Shown here in pieces: positions 25,215-35,602 of a stretch of 64,000 bases of DNA (within the stretch, counting starts at the first letter, position 1; each line of letters begins with the position of its first letter). The translations under genes were made by a program, and so were the position numbers. This stretch comes from Sphingobium psychrophilum (GTDB lineage Bacteria; Pseudomonadota; Alphaproteobacteria; Sphingomonadales; Sphingomonadaceae), in NCBI RefSeq assembly GCF_012927105.1, contig NZ_JABBFV010000002.1, forward strand, positions 248,001 to 312,000. The letters are read 5' to 3'. The notes beneath the pieces were generated by a model. It saw only the letters and a program-made list of their open reading frames with translations, did no database searches and was not told the origin of the DNA.

Positions 25215-25942
25215 GCGCGCGGCTCGCGGGCAAGGTGGCCCTCATCACAGCAGCAGCGCGGGGCATCGGCCGGGCAACGGCGCAGCGCTTCGTGGCGGAA
25301 GGCGCGCAGGTGATCGCGACTGACCGGGACCGCGACGCGCTCGACGGGCTGGAAGGCTGCGACCTGCGCGCGCTCGACGTGACTGACGGTGCGGCGGTGC
25401 GGGCGCTGGCGCAGGAGGTGGGCGCGATCGACATCCTCGCCAATATCGCGGGCGTGGTCCATGCCGGCAACATCCTCGAATGTCCTCAGAAAGATTGGGA
25501 TTTCGCCCTTTCGCTCAACATGACCGCCATGTATCACACGATCCGCGCGTTCCTGCCCGGCATGGTGGAGAGGGGCGCGGGATCGATCGTCAACATGTCC
25601 TCCATCGCCAGTTCGGTGAAGGGCATCCCCAATCGCTTCGCCTATGGCGCGAGCAAGGCGGGCGTCATCGGCCTGACCAAGGCGGTCGCCGCCGATTTCG
25701 TCGAACAGGGCGTGCGCTGCAACTGCATCTGCCCCGGCACGATCGACACGCCCTCGCTGCAACAGCGCCTCCATGACACTGGCGATTATGCGGCGGCACA
25801 GGCGGCCTTCGCCGCGCGCCAGCCGATGGGCCGGCTTGGCCGGGCGGAGGAGATTGCCGCGCTGGTGCTGTACCTCGCCAGCGACGAAGCGTCCTTCACC
25901 AGCGGCGCGGTCCATGTGATCGACGGCGGCTGGGTCAATTGA
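25211..25942 (+). CDS. SDR dehydrogenase, probable 2-keto-3-deoxy-L-fuconate dehydrogenase
   Basis: 243 residues, classical SDR. The cofactor motif is LITAAARGIGRAT, with TDRD following beta-2 suggesting NAD. Catalytic residues lie in NMSSIASSVKG and YGASKAG. The whole sequence resembles the DHRS6/BDH2 branch (NIAGVVHAGNILECPQKDWD, then CNCICPGTIDTPSLQQRL), whose bacterial members oxidise 2-keto-3-deoxy-L-fuconate to the 2,4-diketo acid. It overlaps the dehydratase gene by ATGA and the mutarotase gene by one base, so it is a fixed part of the fucose module. Confidence 0.86.
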   Translation: MSARLAGKVALITAAARGIGRATAQRFVAEGAQVIATDRDRDALDGLEGCDLRALDVTDGAAVRALAQEVGAIDILANIAGVVHAGNILECPQKDWDFALSLNMTAMYHTIRAFLPGMVERGAGSIVNMSSIASSVKGIPNRFAYGASKAGVIGLTKAVAADFVEQGVRCNCICPGTIDTPSLQQRLHDTGDYAAAQAAFAARQPMGRLGRAEEIAALVLYLASDEASFTSGAVHVIDGGWVN

Positions 25943-26286
25943 TGCGGCACGTCCTGCTGATCGACCTGGCCGACGACGCGGCGGCCATCGCGCACTATGA
26001 GGCGTGGCACGCATCCGGCGCGCTGCCGCCCGCAATCGCCGCCAGCATCCGCGCGGCCGATGTTACCGCCATGGACATCTACCGCAGCGGCAACAGGCTG
26101 GTCATGGTGATGGACACCGGCCCCGGTTACGATCCCGCGACCAAGGCGGCGGCCGACGACGCCGACCCGGCGGTGCAGGCCTGGGAAGCGCAGATGGATG
26201 CTGTCCAGCGCCCGCTGCCCTGGGCCAAGCCCGACGCCAAATGGATGCAGGCGGCCCGCATCTTCTCTCTTGATGAACAGCCCTGA
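25942..26286 (+). CDS. L-rhamnose/L-fucose mutarotase family protein
   Basis: 114 residues starting at the ATG in TGATG, one base shared with the previous stop; a TTG three bases earlier is less likely. The small ferredoxin-like mutarotase of the RhaM family is recognisable: LIDLADDAAAIAHYEAWHA, IRAADVTAMDIYRSGNRLVM, and the C-terminal WEAQMDAVQRPLPWAKPDAK. Family members interconvert alpha and beta anomers of 6-deoxy-L-sugars. Located in a fucose operon, it would give the dehydrogenase its preferred L-fucopyranose anomer. Confidence 0.86.
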   Translation: MRHVLLIDLADDAAAIAHYEAWHASGALPPAIAASIRAADVTAMDIYRSGNRLVMVMDTGPGYDPATKAAADDADPAVQAWEAQMDAVQRPLPWAKPDAKWMQAARIFSLDEQP

Positions 26287-26297
26287 AAGGCACCTTG

Positions 26298-27905
26298 ATG
26301 ACCCTCACCCGGACCCTGATCGCCGCGTCCCTGCTGCTCGCCACCCCTGCTCTTGCGCAGGGCGACACGCCCCATATCGCAACCAAAGCGGGCCGCCACG
26401 CACTGATTGTCGATGGCGCGCCTTTCCTGATATTGGGCGGGCAGGTCAATAACAGCAGCAATTATGCCGCACCGCTGGCAAAGGTCTGGCCGGTGCTGGA
26501 CCGGATCGGCGCGAACACGGTCGAAGCGCCGATCGCCTGGGAGCAACTGGAGCCACAGGAGGGGAAGTTCGACTTCAGCTTTGTCCAGACTTTGCTCGAT
26601 GAGGCGCGCAAGCATGACAAGCGCATCGTCCTGCTATGGTTCGGCGCCTGGAAGAATACCGGCCTGTCCTATACGCCCGACTGGGTGAAGCTCGACAATC
26701 GCCGTTTCCCGCGGATGAAGACGAAGGACGGGCAGGATCATGGCGTACTCTCGCCCCATGGCGCGGCGACGCTGGCGGCGGACAAGCGCGCCTATCTGGC
26801 GCTGATGACCTATATTCGCGACCATGACGCCCAGAATACGGTCATTCTGGTGCAGCCGGAAAATGAAGTCGGCAGCTATAAAAACCCCCGCGACTACAGC
26901 CCCGCCGCGCAGAAGCTGTTCGACGGCCCGGTGCCGGCGACCCTGACGAAGGCGCTGCAAAAGCCCGGCGGCACCTGGACGACCGTTTTCGGCGACACGG
27001 CCGACCGCGCCTTCAACACCTGGCACACCGCCCGCTATATCGAGGCTCTGGCCAGCGCCGGCAAGGCGATCAAGCCGCTGCCCATGTATGTGAACGCGGC
27101 GCTCGGTGACCCGTTCGGCAAGCCCGATCCGCAGGCGTTATCGAGCGGCGGGCCGCAGGGCGACGTCATCGACATCTGGAAGGCGGCGGCCCCCTCGATC
27201 GATTTCGCCGCACCCGATATTTACGACCGGGCCAGCCGCAACGTCTTCAAGCATCTCGATCTCTACACGCGGCCCGACAACGCGCTGATGGTGCCGGAAA
27301 TCGGCAATGCCGCCGAATATGCCCGCTATTTCTGGGCGGCGCTGGGACGCGGCGCGATCGGCTTCGCGCCGTTCGGCATGGATGATACTGGCTATTACAA
27401 CTATCCATTGGGGGCCAAGCGCCTGGACGACGCCACGCTGGATGCTTTCGCGCAGAAATATCGAGCCTTAGCCTCCGCGCCCTGGGCCAAAATCGCCTTC
27501 GATCATCCGGTCTGGGGCGCAGCCAAGCCCGACGACGGCGCGCCCGTCAGCACGACCATGGGCGACTGGACAATCACCGCCAGCTTTGGTCAATGGCAAT
27601 TCGGCCAGCGCAACTGGTTCCCCAAGGCCGACCTGCCGGCCTGGGCGACCGAACCGACCGGCGGCGCGGTGGTCGCGCAAGTTTCGGCCAACGAATTTCT
27701 CTTCACCGGCGACCATGTCCGCCTGAACTTCGCCGCCAGTCAGGGCAGCGCGCCGGGCGGCATGATCGTCAAGGTGGAGGAGGGCCATTTCGACAAGGAC
27801 GTCTGGATCATGGACCGCATCTGGAACGGCGACCAGACCGATTATGGCCTGAACCTGATTGACCAGCCGGTGTGGATCAAGGTGACGATGGGCCGCTATC
27901 GGTAA
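26298..27905 (+). CDS. Secreted GH35 beta-galactosidase with DUF5597-type C-terminal domain
   Basis: 535 residues from the ATG at 26298, seven bases after GAAAGG. A Sec signal ends near PALAQ. The GH35 barrel has ILGGQVNNSSNYAAP, NTVEAPIAWEQLEPQEGKFD, acid/base E190 in VQPENEVGSY and nucleophile E334 in ALMVPEIGNA. A C-terminal beta domain (about residues 400-535) of the type seen in Xanthomonas/Caulobacter/Cellvibrio GH35 proteins follows. It would cut beta-galactose from xyloglucan side chains once fucose is removed. It is the last gene of the plus-strand operon and is a second beta-galactosidase besides the GH2 enzyme. Confidence 0.85.
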   Translation: MTLTRTLIAASLLLATPALAQGDTPHIATKAGRHALIVDGAPFLILGGQVNNSSNYAAPLAKVWPVLDRIGANTVEAPIAWEQLEPQEGKFDFSFVQTLLDEARKHDKRIVLLWFGAWKNTGLSYTPDWVKLDNRRFPRMKTKDGQDHGVLSPHGAATLAADKRAYLALMTYIRDHDAQNTVILVQPENEVGSYKNPRDYSPAAQKLFDGPVPATLTKALQKPGGTWTTVFGDTADRAFNTWHTARYIEALASAGKAIKPLPMYVNAALGDPFGKPDPQALSSGGPQGDVIDIWKAAAPSIDFAAPDIYDRASRNVFKHLDLYTRPDNALMVPEIGNAAEYARYFWAALGRGAIGFAPFGMDDTGYYNYPLGAKRLDDATLDAFAQKYRALASAPWAKIAFDHPVWGAAKPDDGAPVSTTMGDWTITASFGQWQFGQRNWFPKADLPAWATEPTGGAVVAQVSANEFLFTGDHVRLNFAASQGSAPGGMIVKVEEGHFDKDVWIMDRIWNGDQTDYGLNLIDQPVWIKVTMGRYR

Positions 27906-27912
27906 CGCCTTA

Positions 27913-27947
27913 ACAGTTCGCAGCGCCGTAGAAGCGCTGCGAACTGT
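27913..27947. terminator. Perfect 14-bp stem-loop between GH35 and katG (convergent)
   Basis: ACAGTTCGCAGCGC (27913-27926) pairs perfectly with GCGCTGCGAACTGT (27934-27947) around a seven-base loop. It lies in the 59-base gap between converging genes. No T-run follows on either strand, so it may act by stability or in mRNA 3'-end protection. Confidence 0.65.
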
Positions 27948-27964
27948 CTAACTCCCTGTCTTAA

Positions 27965-30346
<2,382 letters not shown>

Positions 30347-31219
30347 ATGGCAGCACGCGCATATTGGCAGGGGCAAATTCGGCTGGCCCTTGTATCTATC
30401 CCGGTGGAAATCTATCCGGCCACCCGCTCCGGCGCAGCAATATCCTTTCGCCAGATCCATGAGCCGACCGGCAAGCCAATCAGCTATGAAAAGGTCGTGC
30501 AGGGCGTCGGCCCGGTGGACCGCGACGAAATCCTCAAGGGCTTTGAAATTTCCAAAGGCAATTACGTGCTGTTGGAGGAGGAAGAAATCGAGGCGGTAAA
30601 GATCGAGAGCCGCAAGACGTTGGAGCTGGTCCAGTTCGTCGAATCCGATGCGATCGACGTCCTCTATTATGAAAAGCCCTATTTCGTGGTTCCGGCAGAC
30701 GACCTGGCGGAGGAAGCCTATGCCGTGTTGCGCGACGCGCTGCGCCAGACGAAGAAGGTGGGCCTTGGCCAATTGTCGGTGCGCGGCCGCGAACAGCTCG
30801 TATCCTTGAAGCCTTGCGGTCGCGGGCTGGTACTGGAAATATTGCGCTATGCCGACGAGGTAACGCGCGCGCAGACCTATTTCCGTAACCTGCCCGACGA
30901 CAAGGCCGACGCCGATCTGCTAGACCTTGCCACCACTATCATCGAAAAGAAGACCGCGCCCTTCAAGCCGGAGGAATTTCACGATCGCTATGTCGATGCG
31001 CTCCAGCGGCTGATCGAGAAAAAGAAAAAGGCCAAGGGCAAGCGGATCATCGAGGATGTCGAGGAGCCTGCCACCGCCAAGAGCGGCAACGTCATCGACC
31101 TGATGGCCGCGCTCAAGAAATCGGTCGGGGATGGCGGCAAGGCGACGCCGGCGAAAAAAGCGCCGGCCAAGGCGGCCGCGACTAAGCCCCGCACGCCAGC
31201 CAAGCGCAAAAGCGCCTGA
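30347..31219 (+). CDS. ku: Ku DNA end-binding protein (bacterial NHEJ)
   Basis: 290 residues from the ATG at 30347, which has GGAGGTG six bases upstream and begins with the conserved MAARAYWQGQIRLALVSIPV. The Ku core beta-barrel is recognisable (ISFRQIHEPTGKPISYEKVV, then YFVVPADDLAEEAYAVLRDA and RGREQLVSLKPCGRGLVLEI). The C-terminal ~50 residues are rich in Lys, Ala and Pro (KKAPAKAAATKPRTPAKRK), as in Ku proteins with DNA-binding tails. As a homodimer it threads onto double-strand ends and recruits LigD, encoded three bases downstream. Confidence 0.96.
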   Translation: MAARAYWQGQIRLALVSIPVEIYPATRSGAAISFRQIHEPTGKPISYEKVVQGVGPVDRDEILKGFEISKGNYVLLEEEEIEAVKIESRKTLELVQFVESDAIDVLYYEKPYFVVPADDLAEEAYAVLRDALRQTKKVGLGQLSVRGREQLVSLKPCGRGLVLEILRYADEVTRAQTYFRNLPDDKADADLLDLATTIIEKKTAPFKPEEFHDRYVDALQRLIEKKKKAKGKRIIEDVEEPATAKSGNVIDLMAALKKSVGDGGKATPAKKAPAKAAATKPRTPAKRKSA

Positions 31220-31222
31220 TCC

Positions 31223-33724
31223 ATGGCCCGCGATCTGCTCGCCGCCTATAATCAGAAGCGCGACTTCGCCCGCACCCGCGAACCGAAAGGCGAAGTGGCA
31301 AGAACGGACGGCAACCGCTTCGTAGTCCAAAAACATGATGCGACCCGGCTGCACTGGGATTTCCGGCTCGAAATCGGCGGCGTTCTGAAAAGCTGGGCCG
31401 TGACCAGGGGGCCGAGCATCGACCCGGCCGACAAGCGCCTTGCGGTGCGGACCGAGGATCATCCGTTGAGCTATGGCGATTTCGAGGGATTGATACCCGA
31501 AGGCGAATATGGCGGCGGCACGGTGATGCTGTGGGATCGCGGCACTTGGCAGCCGGTGGAAGGCAAGAGCGCCAAGGATCTGGAAAAAGGCCATTTGCAC
31601 TTCACCCTGGATGGCGAACGGATGAAGGGCGAATGGCTGCTGGTCCGCATGAAAGGGCGGCCAAAGGAAAAGCGCGAGAACTGGCTGCTACGCAAGATCG
31701 AGGACGCCGACGCGGGCGAAGGCGACCAGTTGGTCGAACGGGCGCTGACCAGCGTGCTGACCGGGCTTTCGATGGCGGAAATCGCGGCGGACAAGGCGGG
31801 TGCCCAGTCGCTCGCCGGGGTGAAGGGCAAGGCCTTCGCCGGCAAGATGCAGGCGGCGCGCGATCATAATGAAAAGGTCGCGGCCAAGCCGTGCAAGGTT
31901 GGGACCAAGCCGCCTGCCTTCGCTAAGCCCCAACTCGCGACGCTGGTGGACGATGTGCCAGTGGGTAATGACTGGCTGCACGAGATTAAGTTCGACGGCT
32001 ATCGCGCGCTCGCCGCGGTGGCGGGCGATCAGGTGCGCATCTTCACCCGCAGCGGGCTGGACTGGACGGACAAGTTCCAGCCGCTCGCCGCGGCGATCGC
32101 GGCACTAGACTTGCCGCCCGCCTTGATCGACGGAGAGATCGTCGCTTTCGGCGCGGACGGCAATCCCAGTTTCTCTGCGCTCCAATCGGTCCTCAAGCGT
32201 GGCCATGGCGCGCAGCGGGACGACACGCCCTTTCAATTCTTCGCCTTCGACCTGCTGTCGCTGGAGGGTCAGGATATGAAGGCGATGCCGCAGATCGAGC
32301 GGAAGGAGCGGCTGGAAGCCCTGCTGAAAGCCGCAACTCCGCCGGTTCAGGTCGCTGACCATGTCATCGGCGCGGGCGAAGCGCTCTTCCGCTCGCTGTG
32401 CGACGCGGGGCAGGAGGGGATCATTTCGAAGCGGATCGACGCCCCCTATCGCGGCGACCGCACGCGCAACTGGGTCAAGGTCAAGTGCACGCGCCGACAG
32501 GAGTTTATTATCATCGGCCGCAGCGCGAGTGCCGCGCGCGGTCGCCCCTTCGCGTCGCTGCTGCTCGCCCAGCATGAGGGCAAGGCGCTGGTCTATAAGG
32601 GCAAGGTCGGCACCGGCTTCGACGCGGAAATGATGGATAGGCTCGCCAAGGCGATGACCCCGCTCGAAACGGATAAGGCACCGCTTGAAGTACCCCGGAC
32701 CGAAGCGCGCGGCGCGACCTGGCTGAAACCCAAGCTGGTCGCCGAAATCGCCTTCGCCGAATTTACCGCCGACGGGCGGGTGCGCCACGCCAGCTTTCTG
32801 GGCCAGCGCGCTGATAAACCGGCGAAGGCGGTCGCGCCCGAAAAACCTGCCCCCACGCCCAAGTCTGCCCCAACCGTGACGATCACCAACCGTGACCGCG
32901 TCATCTTCCCCGAAAGCGACCAGACCAAGGGCGAACTGGCCGACTATTATGCCGCGATCGCGCCCCTCATGCTACCCTTCGCCGCCCGCCGCCCGATCAG
33001 CCTGGTCCGCTGCCCACAGGGCCGGGCGAAAAAATGCTTCTTCCAAAAGCATGACAGCGGCGCCTTCGGCAAGGCGGTGCGCCAAGTGCCGATCCGTGAG
33101 AAAGACGGCGGCAGCGAGGATTATATCTATGTCGAGGATGCCGAGGGATTGCTCGCCTGCGTCCAGATGGGCACGATCGAATTTCATGGCTGGGCCAGCC
33201 GCACGGACGCGGTGGAACGGCCCGACCGCATGATATTCGACCTCGATCCCGACGAAGGCATGGATTTCGACCGGGTGAAAGCGGCGGCGCAGGACATTCG
33301 CGCGCGGTTGTCCGATATCGGCCTCGTCTCCTTCGCCATGCTGTCGGGCGGGAAGGGCGTGCATGTCGTCGTGCCGCTGACGCCGGGCCATGACTGGGAG
33401 ACGCACAAGGATTTCGCGTCCCGCTTCGCCCAGGCGCTGAGCGCAGCCGAGCCCGACCGCTTCGTCGCGACCATGAGCAAGGCCAAGCGCAAGGACAAGA
33501 TCTTCATCGACTGGCTGCGCAACCAGCGCGGCAGCACCGCCGTCCTGCCCTATTCGGCGCGCGCCCGCGCCGGGGCACCGGTGGCGATCCCGATCGACTG
33601 GGACGAACTCGACGGCATCAAGGACGCGCATCCCTTCTCGATCGGCGACACGGAAACGCTGCTCGATCGTGCCACAAGTCTGAAAGGCTGGGGCTTCGCC
33701 GCGCAAGCGTTGCCTGATATTTGA
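31223..33724 (+). CDS. ligD: ATP-dependent DNA ligase D (PE-ligase-polymerase)
   Basis: 833 residues, full-length LigD with domain order phosphoesterase, ligase, polymerase. The 3'-phosphoesterase domain (about 1-165) has RLHWDFRLE, EDHPLSYGDFEG and PEGEYGGGTVMLWDRG. The ligase domain (about 235-525) has the nucleotidyl-lysine K256 in EIKFDGYRA, DGEIVAF, and EGIISKR; an OB-fold follows. The primase-polymerase domain (about 560-833) has MIFDLDPDEGMDF with the metal-binding aspartates and LSGGKGVHVVVPL. It repairs double-strand breaks with Ku. The start lies three bases after the ku stop, so the two form an operon. Confidence 0.97.
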   Translation: MARDLLAAYNQKRDFARTREPKGEVARTDGNRFVVQKHDATRLHWDFRLEIGGVLKSWAVTRGPSIDPADKRLAVRTEDHPLSYGDFEGLIPEGEYGGGTVMLWDRGTWQPVEGKSAKDLEKGHLHFTLDGERMKGEWLLVRMKGRPKEKRENWLLRKIEDADAGEGDQLVERALTSVLTGLSMAEIAADKAGAQSLAGVKGKAFAGKMQAARDHNEKVAAKPCKVGTKPPAFAKPQLATLVDDVPVGNDWLHEIKFDGYRALAAVAGDQVRIFTRSGLDWTDKFQPLAAAIAALDLPPALIDGEIVAFGADGNPSFSALQSVLKRGHGAQRDDTPFQFFAFDLLSLEGQDMKAMPQIERKERLEALLKAATPPVQVADHVIGAGEALFRSLCDAGQEGIISKRIDAPYRGDRTRNWVKVKCTRRQEFIIIGRSASAARGRPFASLLLAQHEGKALVYKGKVGTGFDAEMMDRLAKAMTPLETDKAPLEVPRTEARGATWLKPKLVAEIAFAEFTADGRVRHASFLGQRADKPAKAVAPEKPAPTPKSAPTVTITNRDRVIFPESDQTKGELADYYAAIAPLMLPFAARRPISLVRCPQGRAKKCFFQKHDSGAFGKAVRQVPIREKDGGSEDYIYVEDAEGLLACVQMGTIEFHGWASRTDAVERPDRMIFDLDPDEGMDFDRVKAAAQDIRARLSDIGLVSFAMLSGGKGVHVVVPLTPGHDWETHKDFASRFAQALSAAEPDRFVATMSKAKRKDKIFIDWLRNQRGSTAVLPYSARARAGAPVAIPIDWDELDGIKDAHPFSIGDTETLLDRATSLKGWGFAAQALPDI

Positions 33725-33728
33725 CCCG

Positions 33729-34382
33729 TCAACCCCGCGGCGTAAGGCCACCCAGCGCGATATCGACCAGCTTTTCCGCGACCTCTGCCGGACTCATCGG
33801 CCCATCGGGATCATGCCAGCGCGCCGGCCAGTTGAGCGCCCCCGCCAGTGCGAAGGAGGCAAAGCGGATATCCACCGGCGCAATCGATCCGTCTGCGATC
33901 CCCTCCGCGATCATCCCGCGCACCGCATCGTCAATCTCCCGCTTGCGCGCGCGGAACTGGATGGCGCTGTCCATCGACAACAGCTCCTCATTGGTGCGGA
34001 TCACGCAACGGCCGAAATCGTCCATGTTGATGCAGGCATAGCGCAGCAGGAAAGCGCGCAGCCGGTCATGGCCGCTGCCGGGCGCGCGCGCCGCCGCATC
34101 CGCGGCGTCGCGCAGCATCGACAGGCCGCGATTGACGCATTCGACCAGCACCTGCTCCTTATTGCCCAGATAATGATAAATGGTCGGCTTGCTGACGCCC
34201 AGGCTGGCGGCGACATCGTCCAGCGAGGCGGCATGATAGCCGCGCGCATTGAACATCCGCACTGCGGCCAACAGTACGGCTGCGCGCTTGTCCGCCCGGT
34301 CCTGTTCCCGCTCCGCCTTGTTACGGAAGGGGGAGGGCAGGGCGGTGGCAGAAACAGGGACGGCGGATTTGGGCAAGAACAT
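33729..34382 (-). CDS. TetR-family regulator adjacent to a beta-oxidation cassette
   Basis: 217 residues counted from the ATG at 34382. The HTH domain reads RAAVLLAAVRMFNARGYHAA, DVAASLGVSKPTIYHYLGNK. The C-terminal ligand domain resembles acyl-CoA-type TetR regulators. AAAGGAG ends only one or two bases before this ATG, while a TTG two codons later (34376) has ideal spacing, so the start may be TTG. It is divergent from the acyl-CoA dehydrogenase gene, with a palindrome in the spacer, and its stop is four bases from the ligD stop. Likely a repressor of the cassette, released by an acyl-CoA. Confidence 0.87.
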   Translation of the reverse strand: MFLPKSAVPVSATALPSPFRNKAEREQDRADKRAAVLLAAVRMFNARGYHAASLDDVAASLGVSKPTIYHYLGNKEQVLVECVNRGLSMLRDAADAAARAPGSGHDRLRAFLLRYACINMDDFGRCVIRTNEELLSMDSAIQFRARKREIDDAVRGMIAEGIADGSIAPVDIRFASFALAGALNWPARWHDPDGPMSPAEVAEKLVDIALGGLTPRG

Positions 34383-34403
34383 CTCCTTTGAGCATCTGGA
34401 GCA

Positions 34404-34443
34404 TTGACAAGAAACCCTCAGATAATCAATATACCCATGGGTA
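34404..34443 (+). promoter_or_regulatory. Promoter with perfect 12-bp palindrome, likely TetR operator
   Basis: TTGACA (34404-34409) is followed 17 bases later by a weak -10-like CAATAT, and the perfect palindrome TACCCATGGGTA occupies 34432-34443. The palindrome lies 20 bases before the acyl-CoA dehydrogenase start and in the leader of the divergent TetR gene, a usual place for a repressor site. Confidence 0.6.
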
Positions 34444-34463
34444 AATAAAATACGAGTGAGTTT

Positions 34464-35588
34464 ATGCTGACCGAGATTCAGGCCGCCATCCGCGACACCG
34501 TGCGCGATTTCGCGCAGGAAACGATCCGCCCGCACAGCGCTCGGTTCGAAGCGCAAGGCGGCTATCCGCCCGAACTGTTCCACGACATGGCGGGCCTTGG
34601 CCTATGGGGCATGACCGCGCCCGAAGCCTTTGGCGGCGCGGAAGCCGACGCCGTTTCCTATGCCTTGGCGCTGATGGAGATCGCGGCAGCCGACGGCGCG
34701 CTCTCGACCATCGTCTCTATCCAGAACTCGATCCTCGTGTCCGGCCTGCTCAAGGATGGCAGCGACGCGCAGAAGGCGCGCTTCCTGCCCGACCTGATCG
34801 GCGGGCGCACCATCGGCGCTTTCGCCCTGACCGAAGCTGATGCGGGGTCCGACGCTTCGGCGGTCCGCACCCGCGCCATCAAGGTCGATGGCGGCTGGCG
34901 TATCACCGGGTCAAAGCAGTTCATCACATCGGGCAAGATCGCCGACCTTACCATGATCGTCGCCGTCACTGATCCTGATGCGGGCAAGAAGGGTCTGTCC
35001 GTCTTCATCGTGCCGACCGACCGGCCCGGCTATGGCGTGGACAAGGTCGAGCATAAGATGGGGCAAGGCGCGTCCGACACCTGCGCCTTGCGTTTCGACG
35101 ACATGTTCGTGGAGGATGACCTGCTGATCGGTCAGCCAGGGCAGGGTTACCGCATCGCGCTCGCCAATCTGGAAACTGGCCGCATCGGCATCGCCGCCCA
35201 ATGTGTCGGCATGGCGCAGGCCGCGCTCGACATCGCAGTCGCCTATGCCAAGGATCGCAAGAGCTTCGGGAAAGCCATCATGGAGCATCAGGCGGTGGGC
35301 TTTCGCCTCGCCGACCTCGCCACCCGACTAGAGGCCGCGCGGCAACTCGTCCTGCACGCCGCACGGATCAAGGATGCTGGCCTGCCCTGCCTCGCCGAAG
35401 CCTCCATGGCCAAATTGTTCGCGTCCGAAGCGGCCGAGGCGATCGTGTCCGGCGCGCTCCAGACGCTGGGCGGCTATGGCTATCTGGAAGAATATGGCGT
35501 CGCCAAAATCTATCGCGATGTGCGCGTGTGCCAAATTTATGAAGGTACGTCGGACATTCAGCGCATGGTCATCGCGCGCAGCCTTTAA
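34464..35588 (+). CDS. Acyl-CoA dehydrogenase
   Basis: 374 residues, full-length flavin enzyme that makes the first double bond in acyl-CoA oxidation. N-terminal helical domain, then FALTEADAGSDASAVRTRA and WRITGSKQFITSG for flavin binding, DRKSFGKAIMEHQAVGFRLA, and the C-terminal GGYGYLEEYGVAKIYRD with YEGTSDIQRMVIAR. The catalytic Glu is the E of YEGTSDIQ, as in short- and branched-chain acyl-CoA dehydrogenases. Isobutyryl-, 2-methylbutyryl- or butyryl-CoA are possible substrates. It leads a three-gene operon with thiolase and an SDR. Confidence 0.93.
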   Translation: MLTEIQAAIRDTVRDFAQETIRPHSARFEAQGGYPPELFHDMAGLGLWGMTAPEAFGGAEADAVSYALALMEIAAADGALSTIVSIQNSILVSGLLKDGSDAQKARFLPDLIGGRTIGAFALTEADAGSDASAVRTRAIKVDGGWRITGSKQFITSGKIADLTMIVAVTDPDAGKKGLSVFIVPTDRPGYGVDKVEHKMGQGASDTCALRFDDMFVEDDLLIGQPGQGYRIALANLETGRIGIAAQCVGMAQAALDIAVAYAKDRKSFGKAIMEHQAVGFRLADLATRLEAARQLVLHAARIKDAGLPCLAEASMAKLFASEAAEAIVSGALQTLGGYGYLEEYGVAKIYRDVRVCQIYEGTSDIQRMVIARSL

Positions 35589-35602
35589 GCAGGAGTCATA
35601 AG

